This document shows positions 48,777 to 57,424 of a DNA stretch of 64,000 bases, in pieces. The translations under genes were made by a program, and so were the position numbers. Within the stretch, counting starts at the first letter, position 1, and the number at the start of each line of letters is the position of its first letter. The notes beneath the pieces are model-generated. The model was not told the origin of the DNA and did no database searches. It worked only from the letters and a program-made list of their open reading frames with translations. Origin of the DNA: Streptomyces sp. NBC_00440 (GTDB lineage: Bacteria > Actinomycetota > Actinomycetes > Streptomycetales > Streptomycetaceae); contig NZ_CP107921.1 in assembly GCF_036014215.1 (NCBI RefSeq), forward strand, positions 3,397,001 to 3,461,000. Reading direction: 5' to 3'.

Positions 48777-50465
48777 TCAGAGCTGGTCGCCCCTGCGCTG
48801 TGTCAGGTGGTACTTGTCCGCGATGGCGTTCCACAAGGTCGACGCCTCCTTCTTCGCCGCGGTGGCCTGGCCGCTGGCCGCGTCCCCGCGGCCGGCCGCC
48901 GCAGTCCGCTTGGCGTGGCCGTGCTTGCACTCCTTCTTGCCGTTGGCCGCGACAGCGTGGGCCCAGGCCGCGTACTGCTCGTCGGCGGTCGCCGAGGCGT
49001 TCCACGCCGTGGTCAGCGCGGACGTCAGCTTGGCGTGGTCCGGCAGCTTGTCGACCGAGAGCGTGCCGAGCTTGGTCACCAGATCGTGGCGCTGCTTGGC
49101 CGCGCCGCGCAGGTCCGACGCCGCCTTCGGCAGGTTCTGGCAGGAGCGGATGCTGCCGACCGCCGCGATCACCGCCGAGCGGCTGTTGTTGCTGTCGGCG
49201 AGCAGCTTGTCGAGCGCCACGGCCTGCGGCTGAGCGGGGTCCGCCTTCGCCGCCTCGGGCGCCGTCGAACCGGCGGTCGATGTGGCGCCCGCGGGCTGCT
49301 GGTCGTCCTTCTTGTCGGATCCGCCCCCGCTGAGCAGCGCGCCGGCGCCGAGGCCGATGACGGCGCAGCCGACGACGACAGCGGCGATGACCGGCGTACG
49401 GGACTTGCGCCGGGATGCCCCCGCGCCGGCCCGGGAGACCGGCTCCGGGGCGTACTGCGGCGGCTGCGCGCCGGGTTGCTGCGGCCGGCCGTACGGGTCG
49501 TTGCCGGGCGGGGCGTTGTGCGGGGCGCCGCCGCCGTACGGGGGGTTGCCGTAGGGGGGCTGCGAGTCGAAGCGCGGCAACTGCTGCGTCTCACCGGCAG
49601 CTTGCGGCCCGGCCGCGTTGTCCGTACGGAAGAGGTTGTCGAACTCGGCGGGCGGCTGCCGGTCCTCCGGGGCGCCGGGTCTGATGCCGTACGGAGCACC
49701 GGAGGGCGCGGGCGGGACCGGCGGCAGGAACTGCGTGGGGTCCGCGTCGGACCCGGGGGCGGCCGGGGCGGCCCCGGACTGCTGGTGGTAGCCCAGGTAC
49801 TGGGTGGACTCCGCCTGGTTCTCGGGCTGCGCGGGGATGGGGGCGATGAACTGCGTCGCGTCGCTGTCGCCCGCGCCCGGAACGGCCTCGGGGGGCAACG
49901 GCTGTGCGAACGAAGGGGTTTGCGATGAACCGGGTGCACCGTGTGCGGGGTGGTGCACGGAGTTCTGCGGCGGCATCTGCTGCGGCATCTGCGCCGGGGG
50001 CTGTGCCAGGTTCTGCGGCTGCCCGTGCGACGGATACTGCTGTGCCTGCGGGGCGGGCGCGCCGTGCTGCGGGAGCCGGTGTCCGCCCCCGGACGGCTGC
50101 GCGGCGGGGGGCAGCGGCTGCGCCGCGGGCGGCTGCTGCTGGTACGGCAACTGCTGCGGCGGCATGGGCTGCTGGAACTGCTGCTGGTGCGGTTGCTGCT
50201 GCTGCGGCTGCTGCTGATACGGCTGCGGAAGCTGCTGCTGGTGCGGCTGCTGCGGTATGTGCGGAGGCTGCTGCTGGGGCGGCTGGGGCCCGCCGTCCTG
50301 CGGCCCCCAGGGCTGGCCCCACGGCTGGCCACCTGCCGGGATCGTGTGCTCGCCCGCGACTTCCGGGATCCACGGACCACTCCCGTCGGACGGCAGTACG
50401 ACACCTTCGTGCGCGCGCCGCACAGCAGGAAGCTGCGGCTCGTCGCCCTGTCCGTTCTGCGTCAC
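48777..50465 (-). CDS. Single-pass membrane protein with long Gln/Pro-rich cytoplasmic region
   Basis: 562 residues from GTG with AGGAG 7 bp upstream. Residues 40-180 are dominated by Gln and Pro. Between about 200 and 300 there are repeated Thr-Gln motifs (DATQFI, ESTQYL, DPTQFL, ETQQL). A basic RRKSR precedes one membrane helix (PVIAAVVVGCAVIGLGAGALL), then a Lys/Ala-rich external domain with two Cys residues (SCQN, KECKHG). The T-Q motifs resemble substrates of actinobacterial Ser/Thr kinases recognised by FHA domains. Function unknown. Confidence 0.85.
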   Translation of the reverse strand: MTQNGQGDEPQLPAVRRAHEGVVLPSDGSGPWIPEVAGEHTIPAGGQPWGQPWGPQDGGPQPPQQQPPHIPQQPHQQQLPQPYQQQPQQQQPHQQQFQQPMPPQQLPYQQQPPAAQPLPPAAQPSGGGHRLPQHGAPAPQAQQYPSHGQPQNLAQPPAQMPQQMPPQNSVHHPAHGAPGSSQTPSFAQPLPPEAVPGAGDSDATQFIAPIPAQPENQAESTQYLGYHQQSGAAPAAPGSDADPTQFLPPVPPAPSGAPYGIRPGAPEDRQPPAEFDNLFRTDNAAGPQAAGETQQLPRFDSQPPYGNPPYGGGAPHNAPPGNDPYGRPQQPGAQPPQYAPEPVSRAGAGASRRKSRTPVIAAVVVGCAVIGLGAGALLSGGGSDKKDDQQPAGATSTAGSTAPEAAKADPAQPQAVALDKLLADSNNSRSAVIAAVGSIRSCQNLPKAASDLRGAAKQRHDLVTKLGTLSVDKLPDHAKLTSALTTAWNASATADEQYAAWAHAVAANGKKECKHGHAKRTAAAGRGDAASGQATAAKKEASTLWNAIADKYHLTQRRGDQL

Positions 50466-50502
50466 CGGGACTCCTACTACATGTGGACCTACGGAATCGT
50501 CG

Positions 50503-50522
50503 GTTCACGCTACCGGGTGAAC
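50503..50522. promoter_or_regulatory. Inverted repeat upstream of the Q/P-rich protein
   Basis: GTTCAC (50503-50508) and GTGAAC (50517-50522) are separated by 8 bp and lie 38 bp upstream of the GTG at 50465. A possible operator; no regulator can be assigned. Confidence 0.4.
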
Positions 50523-50732
50523 GGACGCGTCTGCCACGGGGCGGCGGATGGGGGTGTGCGATGTAACACATGTGGGGTGCCCGGCGCTGTTCTTGGGGCG
50601 TCGGAGGTACACGTACGGGGCCGGGTGGCTTGTTCTCGCCCCTCCCGCCCCTGCCCGTACGCGGGTCTCCACAGCCCGCGCACAGGACACGGACGGACAC
50701 GGTCGGGCAGGGGCGGGGCAGGGACGGGGACT

Positions 50733-50767
50733 GCGGGACGCGGGACGCGGGACGCGGGACGCGGGAC
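50733..50767. repeat. Five 7-bp tandem repeats in a 412-bp gap
   Basis: GCGGGAC repeats five times exactly. The gap (50466-50877) between the Q/P-rich gene's start and the regulator gene's end holds otherwise GC-rich sequence with no convincing ORF and no clear terminator. Confidence 0.75.
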
Positions 50768-50877
50768 GCGGGGACAGTACGGGCCGGCGCGCACCTTCCC
50801 CTTCCTGGGCACCGGCCGGCCCGTACCACCCCTCCTTTCCTTCCTCCAGCGCCCGACTTCCACCAGCGCCTGAGCCA

Positions 50878-52266
50878 CTACGCCGCCAGGATGTCCATCC
50901 GCGCACCCAGCTCCCGGACCGCCGTCTCCTCCCCGAACGGCTCCAACCGCCCCCGCAGATCGTCCAGATAGTCCGCCCCCCGGCCCGACCGCACCGTGCC
51001 CAGCAGCTCCACCGCGCGGGTCCCCGTCCGGCAGGCCTGTTCCACCTCTCGTTGCTGGAGCTGCGCCGTGGCCAGCAGGACCAGACCGATCCCCCGGCGC
51101 CGGGCCTTCGTCTCCGGAAGGCCCGCCAGGGCCTCCTCGGCGCGGCTCGCGCCCGCCGCGCCCTGGCCCAGGTCGCGGTGACAGTGCGCCAGTTCGTCCG
51201 CGAGATACGCGCCGTCGAAGTGGGCGATCCACTCCGGGTCGTCGCCCGCGTCCGTACCGGACTCCGCGCGGTCCATCGCCGCCAGGGCCCGGCCCGCCAC
51301 CGCCTCCGTGGCCCGTGCGTCGCCCATCAGTGCATGGCCGCGCGCCTCCGCCGCGTAGAACATCGACTCGGCGCGCGGCGTGACCCGCCCGCGCGCGCCC
51401 TCCTGGGCCGCCCGCGCGAGCTGCGCGATCTCTCGCGGGGTGCCCAGCTCAGCGGCGAGATGGCTCATCGAGGCGGCCAGCACATAGCCCCCGTAGCCGC
51501 GGTCGCCCGCCGCCTGGGCCAGCCGCAGGGCCTGGATGTAGTAGCGCTGGGCGAGTCCTGGCTGACCGGTGTCGACCGCCATGTACCCGGCGAGTTCGGT
51601 CAGCCTGGCGACGGCGGCGAACAGCTCGCGGCCCACCCCGTCACGGTACGAACCGGCCAGCAGCCCGGACACCACGCTGTTCAGGTAGTGGACGACGATC
51701 GGCCGGACATGGCCGCTGCCGAACCGGTGGTCCAGCTCGGTGAGCGCGGCGGTCGTCGCCCGTACGGCCTGGACGTCGGACGGCCCGACCCGCGCCCCGG
51801 CGGCCCGCGCCACCTGCGCGTCCGCTCCGGTGATCAGCCAGTCGCGGCTGGGCTCGACCAGCGCGGACGCGGCGACCGTGGATCCGGAGAGGAAGTCACG
51901 GCGCCCCACATCGCTGCGCCACAGCTCGCAGACCTGCTCGATGGCGCCGAGCACGGTCGGCGAGAACTGCAACCCGACCCCGGAGGCCAGGTTCTTCCCA
52001 TCGGCCATCCCGATCTCGTCGATCGTGACCGTACGGCTGAGTTTGCGGCCCAGCGCCTCGGCGATGATGCCCGGCGCCCGGCCACGCGGCTGCTGCCCGC
52101 GCAGCCATCGCGCGACGGACGTCTTGTCGTAGCGGAGGTCGACACCGCGCTCCGCCCCCACCATGTTCACGCGACGGGCCAGGCCGGCGTTGGAACAGCC
52201 GGCTTCCTGGATGAGTGCCTGCAGCCGTTCGTTGGGCTGACGGGCGACGAGAGGCCTGGCGGCCAT
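50878..52266 (-). CDS. NsdA-like HTH regulator with tetratricopeptide-like domain
   Basis: 462 residues from ATG at 52266, preceded by CAGGGGG. N-terminal HTH (LQALIQEAGCSNAGLARRVN; YDKTSVARWLRGQQPRG), then a short GRRDFLSGS segment, and a long helical repeat region (LAGYMAVDTGQPGLAQRYYIQALRLAQAAGD; RAESMFYAAEARGHALMGD). This architecture is found in Streptomyces regulators such as NsdA, which represses development and antibiotics; orthology is not certain. Divergent from a primase-like gene across a region with direct repeats and a long hairpin. Confidence 0.85.
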   Translation of the reverse strand: MAARPLVARQPNERLQALIQEAGCSNAGLARRVNMVGAERGVDLRYDKTSVARWLRGQQPRGRAPGIIAEALGRKLSRTVTIDEIGMADGKNLASGVGLQFSPTVLGAIEQVCELWRSDVGRRDFLSGSTVAASALVEPSRDWLITGADAQVARAAGARVGPSDVQAVRATTAALTELDHRFGSGHVRPIVVHYLNSVVSGLLAGSYRDGVGRELFAAVARLTELAGYMAVDTGQPGLAQRYYIQALRLAQAAGDRGYGGYVLAASMSHLAAELGTPREIAQLARAAQEGARGRVTPRAESMFYAAEARGHALMGDARATEAVAGRALAAMDRAESGTDAGDDPEWIAHFDGAYLADELAHCHRDLGQGAAGASRAEEALAGLPETKARRRGIGLVLLATAQLQQREVEQACRTGTRAVELLGTVRSGRGADYLDDLRGRLEPFGEETAVRELGARMDILAA

Positions 52267-52288
52267 GAATACCCCCTGAGACGTGCGG

Positions 52289-52318
52289 CGATCACTGATC
52301 CGGTCGGGTCGATCACTG
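52289..52318. promoter_or_regulatory. Direct repeats 21 bp apart upstream of the NsdA-like gene
   Basis: CGATCACTG occurs at 52289-52297 and 52310-52318. The spacing is two helical turns, and the sites are 23-52 bp upstream of the ATG, consistent with an autoregulatory operator. Confidence 0.5.
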
Positions 52319-52371
52319 CCCGGGAAATGTCGGGAAAATGCGGTGAAAGATGGGAGTAATCCCGGCATTCT

Positions 52372-52436
52372 CCTGGGCCGTGTCCACAGAGCCGCGTGTC
52401 GCCCGGAGGGCAGCGGCTCCGTGGACACGGCCCAGG
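52372..52436. other. 65-nt hairpin: 24-bp inverted repeat with one mismatch
   Basis: Left arm 52372-52395 begins CCTGGGCCGTGTCCAC and continues GAGCCGC; right arm 52413-52436 is its complement except for one A/C pair. The loop is 17 nt. It is in the 316-bp gap between the divergent NsdA-like and primase-like genes; too large for an ordinary operator and lacking a U-run. Could be a structured RNA, attenuator or cruciform. Confidence 0.88.
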
Positions 52437-52582
52437 CCCCGCTGAGGAATACCCGCTCCAGGGGGTGCATTCGCCTGCGCGCCCCCGCCCATGCCTCCAT
52501 GCGCCCCGTATGCCGTCAACCCGCCCCTCTCCCCGGCGTGTTGACCCCGTAACCCCAGGTGGCGGCGGGAGTTGAGCTGTTC

Positions 52583-53251
52583 GTGAAAGAGACCACCACG
52601 GGCACGCAGGCCGCACAGATCCCCAGGCAGCGCACAGAACTGCTGCTGGACAGCGCCGTACGGTACGCGGAGGAGCGGCACTGGGACGTGCTCCCCGGCA
52701 CCTGGCTGGAGGCGAGGGAGGACGTCGAGCGGTGCTCCTGCGGGGACAACGCGTGCTTCGCGCCCGGCGCACACCCCACGCGCCCCGACTGGGCGGCCGA
52801 GGCCACCGGCAGCGCCACAGCCGCCCGCGCCCTGTGGTCCAAGCAGCCGCAGGCCTCGATCCTGTTGCCGACCGGGCGGACCTTCGACGCCATCGACGTC
52901 CCCGAGACCGCGGGCTTCCTCGCGCTGGCCCGGATGGAGCGGCTGGACGTCACGCTCGGCCCGGTGACCCGCACGCCCCACCGCCGGATGCTCTTCTTCG
53001 TACTGCCGGGCGCCGGGGCCAAAGTGCCCGATCTGGTACGGAGGCTGGGGTGGGCGCCGTCCACGATCGATCTGGCGGTGCGCGGCGAGGGGGACTACGT
53101 CGCGGCGCCGCCCACCCGGGTCGGGGCCGCGGGGGCGGTGCAGTGGGCGCGGCGGCCGACAGCCGCCAACCGCTGGCTGCCCGACGCGGACGAGCTGACC
53201 GGCCCTCTCGCGTACGCCTGCGGCCAGGAAACCCGGGACGGACGCCGGTAG
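52583..53251 (+). CDS. Bifunctional primase/polymerase N-terminal-like protein
   Basis: About 222 residues from the GTG at 52583; a GTG at 52559 is alternative. SAVRYAEERHWDVLPGTWLE, then CSCGDNACFAPGAHPTRPDW, and SILLPTGRTFDAIDVP, the pattern of prim-pol-like proteins common in Streptomyces. Compared with full prim-pol enzymes, the helicase or ligase parts are missing; the Asp pair that binds metal is only partly recognisable. Probable regulator or vestigial enzyme of unknown function. Confidence 0.8.
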   Translation: MKETTTGTQAAQIPRQRTELLLDSAVRYAEERHWDVLPGTWLEAREDVERCSCGDNACFAPGAHPTRPDWAAEATGSATAARALWSKQPQASILLPTGRTFDAIDVPETAGFLALARMERLDVTLGPVTRTPHRRMLFFVLPGAGAKVPDLVRRLGWAPSTIDLAVRGEGDYVAAPPTRVGAAGAVQWARRPTAANRWLPDADELTGPLAYACGQETRDGRR

Positions 53252-53427
53252 GCAGGCAGTCCGATGGGGGCAGCAGCCGGTACCGCCCGCCGATAGCCGC
53301 CGGCCGGTGGCGAGATGGATCCGGTGGGCGGGCGGCCGGGCACCGGGTCCCGGTGCGGGGCCCGGCCGGGCGGCGTCGACCGTAGGGTGGTGGGCGCAAG
53401 AGCTGGGACTCCGAAAGGCGCTGCACC

Positions 53428-54204
53428 ATGCCGGACCAGGCAGCCGTACGGGTAAAGGGACTGTGGAAGCGGTTCGGGGAGCAGATCGCGGTCGCCGGGA
53501 TCGATCTCGATCTGCCCGCAGGCCAGTTCATCGGCCTGGTCGGCCCCAACGGCGCGGGCAAGACCACCACCCTCTCCATGGTGACGGGCCTGCTCAGGCC
53601 CGACCAGGGCACCGTCGAAGTTGCGGGCCACGACGTCTGGCAGGATCCCGTCGCGGTCAAGTCGCGGATCGGCGTACTGCCGGAGGGGCTGCGGCTGTTC
53701 GAGCGGCTGTCGGGGCGTGAACTCCTCGCGTACAGCGGACGGCTGCGCGGACTGCCCGGCCCCGAGGTCGACAAACGGGCCACCCAGCTCCTGGACGTAC
53801 TCGACCTGGCAGGCGCCCAGCACAAGCTGGTGGTCGACTACTCGACCGGGATGCGCAAGAAGATCGGGCTGGCCGCCGCGCTGCTGCACAACCCCGAAGT
53901 GCTCTTCCTGGACGAGCCGTTCGAGGGCGTCGACCCGGTCTCCGCGCAGACGATCCGCGGCGTGCTGGAGCGCTACACCCACTCCGGCGCGACGGTCGTC
54001 TTCTCCAGCCACGTGATGGAGCTGGTCGAGTCGCTCTGCGACTGGGTGGCGGTGATGGCGGGCGGCCGGATCCGCGCGCAGGGCCCGCTCGCCGAGGTAC
54101 GCGGAACCGCACCCTCCCTCCAGGAGGCGTTCCTCGAACTGGTCGGCGCGCAGGGCAGGCACGCCGGGGAGAGTCTCGACTGGCTGGGCGGGAGCCCGCG
54201 ATGA
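53428..54204 (+). CDS. ABC transporter ATP-binding protein (exporter type)
   Basis: 258 residues. Walker A GPNGAGKTT, signature YSTGMRKKI in place of LSGGQ, Walker B VLFLDEPFEGVD, and H-loop SSHVMEL. Coupled to the next gene by ATGA overlap. The degenerate signature and MRKKI are typical of ABC-2 type export ATPases. Confidence 0.95.
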   Translation: MPDQAAVRVKGLWKRFGEQIAVAGIDLDLPAGQFIGLVGPNGAGKTTTLSMVTGLLRPDQGTVEVAGHDVWQDPVAVKSRIGVLPEGLRLFERLSGRELLAYSGRLRGLPGPEVDKRATQLLDVLDLAGAQHKLVVDYSTGMRKKIGLAAALLHNPEVLFLDEPFEGVDPVSAQTIRGVLERYTHSGATVVFSSHVMELVESLCDWVAVMAGGRIRAQGPLAEVRGTAPSLQEAFLELVGAQGRHAGESLDWLGGSPR

Positions 54205-55829
54205 CCGCGACGACCGCCGCCGCCCCGGACACCCGGCTGCCCGCCCCCTCCCTCACCTCCGTCTTCATCCGGCTGAAGCTCTCCCTGCTCCGCAACGGCC
54301 TGCGCCAGTCGTCGGGCCGCAGGGCCGCGTACATCGCGTCGGTCGCCGTCTCCCTGTTCTTCGCGGCGCTGCTGCTCCTCGGCCTCGTCCTGCTGCACGG
54401 CCACGCGCACGCGGGCACCCTGACCGTCATCCTCACGCTCGTCCTCGCGGTGGGGTGGGCGGCGATGCCGCTGTTCTTCCCCGGCGGGGACGAGACGCTG
54501 GACCCGAGCCGTCTGGTGATGCTGCCGCTGCGCCCGGAACCGCTCGTACGGGCCCTGCTGGCCGCTTCGCTGGTGGGCATCGGACCGCTGTTCACGCTCT
54601 GTCTGGCGGCCGGTTCCGCCTTCGCCGTGGCGACGAACGCGGCGGCAGCGGTGGCCGCCGTCATCGCCGTTCCGCTGACCGTGCTGGTCTGTGTGGCGCT
54701 GGCGCGGGCGGTGGCCGCGGCCAACGTCCGGCTGCTCACCTCGCGCAAGGGCCGCGACCTCGCCGTACTGAGCGGTCTGGTGATCGCCATCGGCATTCAG
54801 GCGGTCAACTTCGGCGCCCAGCGGCTCGGCAGGGCCGGCGGGCTTTCCGCGCTCGACCCGACCGGGGACGTGGTGCGGTGGCTGCCGCCGGCCTCCGCGA
54901 TCGGCGCCGTCGACTCGGCGAGCGCCGGCTCGTACGGAGCGGCCGTGGCCCAACTCGCCATCGCCGCCGCCTTCCTGGTGATCATGCTCAGCGCCTGGCG
55001 GCGCACCCTGGTCCGGCTGATGACCTCGCCGGACGGCTCGACACTCGCGGCGGCCGGGCCGAACCGTAAGGAGTCGGCGGGGGGCTTCTCGCGGCTGCTG
55101 CCCGAGGGCCGTACGGGCACGGTGATGCTCCGGACCCTGCGCTACATCTGGCGCGACCCGAAGACCAAGGCCGCCTGGATCGCCTCGCTCGCGATCGGGC
55201 TGATCGTGCCGCTGCTCAACGCGGTGCAGGGCAGCGGTTCCATCTACTTCTCGTGCTTCGCCGCGGGGATGCTCGGCATCCAGATGTACAACCAGTTCGG
55301 CCAGGACACCTCGGCGTTCTGGATGGTCGCGCAGACCATCTCGTCGCCCCGGGACGCGTTCGCCGAACTGCGGTCGCGCGCCCTGGCGCTCGCCCTGATC
55401 ACCGTCCCGTACACCGCGCTGGTCACGGTGGTCACCGCCGGGCTGCTCGGCGACTGGGGCGCACTGCCCGAGGCCATGGGGCTGGCGTTCGCCCTGCTCG
55501 GCGCGATGCTGGGGACGGGCGCCGTGACCTCGGCCCGCTTCCCGTACTCGATCCCGCAGGACAACGCCCACAAGAACGTCGCCCCGGGGCAGGCGGGGCT
55601 CGCCTGGATCTCGATCTTCGGCGGCATGGTCTCGGCGGCGCTGCTCTGCTCGCCGGTGATCGCCCTGCTGATCGCCCTGCATGTCACGGGCCATGAGCCG
55701 TATCTGTGGATCCTGCTGCCGCTGGGCGCGGTGTACGGGGCGGCGGCGGCCTGGGCCGGCCTGCGGGCGGCCGCACCCCAGGCGGCCGGCCGGCTGCCGG
55801 AGATCCTGCTGGCGGTCAGCAAGGGGTGA
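54201..55829 (+). CDS. ABC-2 type transporter permease
   Basis: 542 residues with about 12 hydrophobic segments grouped in two halves, for example AAYIASVAVSLFFAALLLL, AVAAVIAVPLTVLVCVAL, and a second half from WIASLAIGLIVPLL. It likely exports a hydrophobic compound or peptide with the ATPase encoded upstream. Substrate not readable. Confidence 0.92.
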   Translation: MTATTAAAPDTRLPAPSLTSVFIRLKLSLLRNGLRQSSGRRAAYIASVAVSLFFAALLLLGLVLLHGHAHAGTLTVILTLVLAVGWAAMPLFFPGGDETLDPSRLVMLPLRPEPLVRALLAASLVGIGPLFTLCLAAGSAFAVATNAAAAVAAVIAVPLTVLVCVALARAVAAANVRLLTSRKGRDLAVLSGLVIAIGIQAVNFGAQRLGRAGGLSALDPTGDVVRWLPPASAIGAVDSASAGSYGAAVAQLAIAAAFLVIMLSAWRRTLVRLMTSPDGSTLAAAGPNRKESAGGFSRLLPEGRTGTVMLRTLRYIWRDPKTKAAWIASLAIGLIVPLLNAVQGSGSIYFSCFAAGMLGIQMYNQFGQDTSAFWMVAQTISSPRDAFAELRSRALALALITVPYTALVTVVTAGLLGDWGALPEAMGLAFALLGAMLGTGAVTSARFPYSIPQDNAHKNVAPGQAGLAWISIFGGMVSAALLCSPVIALLIALHVTGHEPYLWILLPLGAVYGAAAAWAGLRAAAPQAAGRLPEILLAVSKG

Positions 55830-55870
55830 GCTGTGAGGCAGGGAGGAGCCGGCCTCCACCGCGCCCCTCG

Positions 55871-56737
55871 CTACTGCGCGAGCACCGCGTCCAGGAACGG
55901 TTCTATCGCCGCGCGCCACGCCTCGGGCTGGTCGTAGTGGATCAGATGGGCCGCGTCGGCCACTTCCGCGTACTCACCGCGGGGCAGCACCCGGACCATC
56001 TCCTGCGACTCCGCCCGGCCCAGCTCGCCGTCCAGACCGCGGACCACCAGCGCCGGGCACTGCACCTGCGCCAGCTCCTCCCAGTGCGCGTCGAAGACCC
56101 AGGTCTCGCGGGACCTCAGCATCTGGCGGCGGGAGAAGACCGGCCGCCAGCCGTCGGCGCTCTCCGCCATCACCTCGGCGAAGAACTCACCCCGGGACGG
56201 ATTCGGGCGCTCCACCCACGGGTCGTCCTCGCCGAACCACTTCCGTACGTCGGCGAGCGTCGCGAAGGGGACGGGCCAGGACGTGAACCAGTCCTCCCAT
56301 TCGCGCTGGGAGGCTATCCCCAGGGCGGAGGCCCGCATGTCGCAGATGATCACGGCCCGGACCAGGTCCGGCCGTTTGGCCGCGAGCTGCCAGGCAGTGA
56401 GGGCGCCCATCGAGTGGCCGATGAGCGTAACGGGAGCGAGGTCCAGCTGAATGATCGCGGCCTCCGCGTCGGCCACGTAGGCATCCCGGGTGTACGGGCC
56501 TTCGGCGGGCTTGTCGCTACGGCCGTGGCCGCGCTGGTCGAGGGCGACCGCGCGGTGCCGCTCGGAGAGCCAGCGGGCGGTGGAGGCCCAGTGCGAGGCG
56601 CGGCCCATCAGCCCGTGCAGCAGTAAGACGCCGGGCAGGCGCTCGGCGTCCCCGTCGGTCTCCTTGGGCGGGTCGCCGAACTCCCAGGCAGCAAGGCGTA
56701 CGCCGTCGGGTCCGGTCACGTCGATGCGTTGCACCAT
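55871..56737 (-). CDS. Alpha/beta hydrolase
   Basis: 288 residues. LLLHGLMGRASHW (oxyanion), ALDQRGHGRSDKP, nucleophile elbow GHSMGALTAW, an acidic residue in VVRGLDGELG, and final His in ADAAHLIHYDQP. Typical of the epoxide-hydrolase/haloperoxidase branch. Convergent with the ABC exporter genes. A LexA-box-like site lies 110 bp upstream. Confidence 0.9.
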   Translation of the reverse strand: MVQRIDVTGPDGVRLAAWEFGDPPKETDGDAERLPGVLLLHGLMGRASHWASTARWLSERHRAVALDQRGHGRSDKPAEGPYTRDAYVADAEAAIIQLDLAPVTLIGHSMGALTAWQLAAKRPDLVRAVIICDMRASALGIASQREWEDWFTSWPVPFATLADVRKWFGEDDPWVERPNPSRGEFFAEVMAESADGWRPVFSRRQMLRSRETWVFDAHWEELAQVQCPALVVRGLDGELGRAESQEMVRVLPRGEYAEVADAAHLIHYDQPEAWRAAIEPFLDAVLAQ

Positions 56738-56846
56738 GTTCTGGCACCCCCTTCAGTCCCCGGGTGGTCGGTCCGCACCTGCTCGCAGGCCGCTCAGTGG
56801 TAAATCCGTGTCGCTTCAGTAGATCGGTGTCGCACCACACAGGCTA

Positions 56847-56862
56847 TCGAACTCACATTCGA
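56847..56862. promoter_or_regulatory. LexA (SOS) box-like palindrome
   Basis: TCGAACTCACATTCGA matches the actinobacterial LexA consensus TCGAAC-N4-GTTCGA with one mismatch. Located in the gap between the hydrolase (start 56737) and dmdR1 (end 57440). The hydrolase, or an unrecognised transcript, would be the target. Confidence 0.5.
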
Positions 56863-57091
56863 AAATGCGCTTCCCTCGCTCAACACCCCACCTTCGAGTG
56901 ACAACCCCCAAGGGTTGAGGGTTGCTGCCCGGGGGAGATTTCGTGCGGGGGGCGGACCACTCGGGGATGAGGGTCCGGCCAGGCCGACCTTGAGAGCTCG
57001 GGGCTCCAGGTCGGCGCGGGGAGGTCAGGCCCCGGCGCTTCCGAGCGCCGGGGCCCTCTGCGTGAGCGGCCCGGCACGGGACCGGGTGCGG

Positions 57092-57175
57092 GACCACCAC
57101 TCCGCGCGATGCCCGCTGTGCGACCACTCGGCGCGAGCCCCGCTGGAGGACCACTCGGCGCGAGCCCCGCTGTGG
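57092..57175. repeat. Three tandem ~27-bp repeats in a 702-bp intergenic region
   Basis: Two 27-bp units beginning GACCACTCGGCGCGAGCCCC (57122-57148, 57149-57175) differ only at the end; a 30-bp diverged unit precedes them. The gap 56738-57439 also has a CAACCC-CCAA-GGGTTG hairpin (56902-56917) and several short open frames on both strands that show Arg-rich, low-complexity products, so I do not call a gene there. Confidence 0.75.
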
Positions 57176-57424
57176 GACCTGGTGAGTCCGCGACCGACGC
57201 ATACACCTGCTCCCCTCCGTACCGGACGGGCGGGCCGCATCGGACCGCATCGGGTCCGGACCCGGCACCGTCGTCAGGTCTAGGGCCTCAGCCTCGCACG
57301 GGTTACGTACGGCCGGGGCCGTTCCCGCACCATTGCGCGGGCCGGCCGCAGCCGCCCGCCCGGCGCCGGGCGGACCCCTGCTCCAGCTCTACTGCTGCTC
57401 CTGCTACCGATACTGCTACCGCTC

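Noticed and set aside
53973..55919. 648-codon minus-strand frame over the ABC exporter
   Set aside because: Antisense to a clear ATPase/permease pair; product is Arg/Gly/His-rich with no domain.
56816..57268. 150-codon minus-strand frame upstream of the hydrolase
   Set aside because: Its composition is dominated by the 27-bp repeats and Arg-rich sequence; no ribosome-binding site or family was seen.
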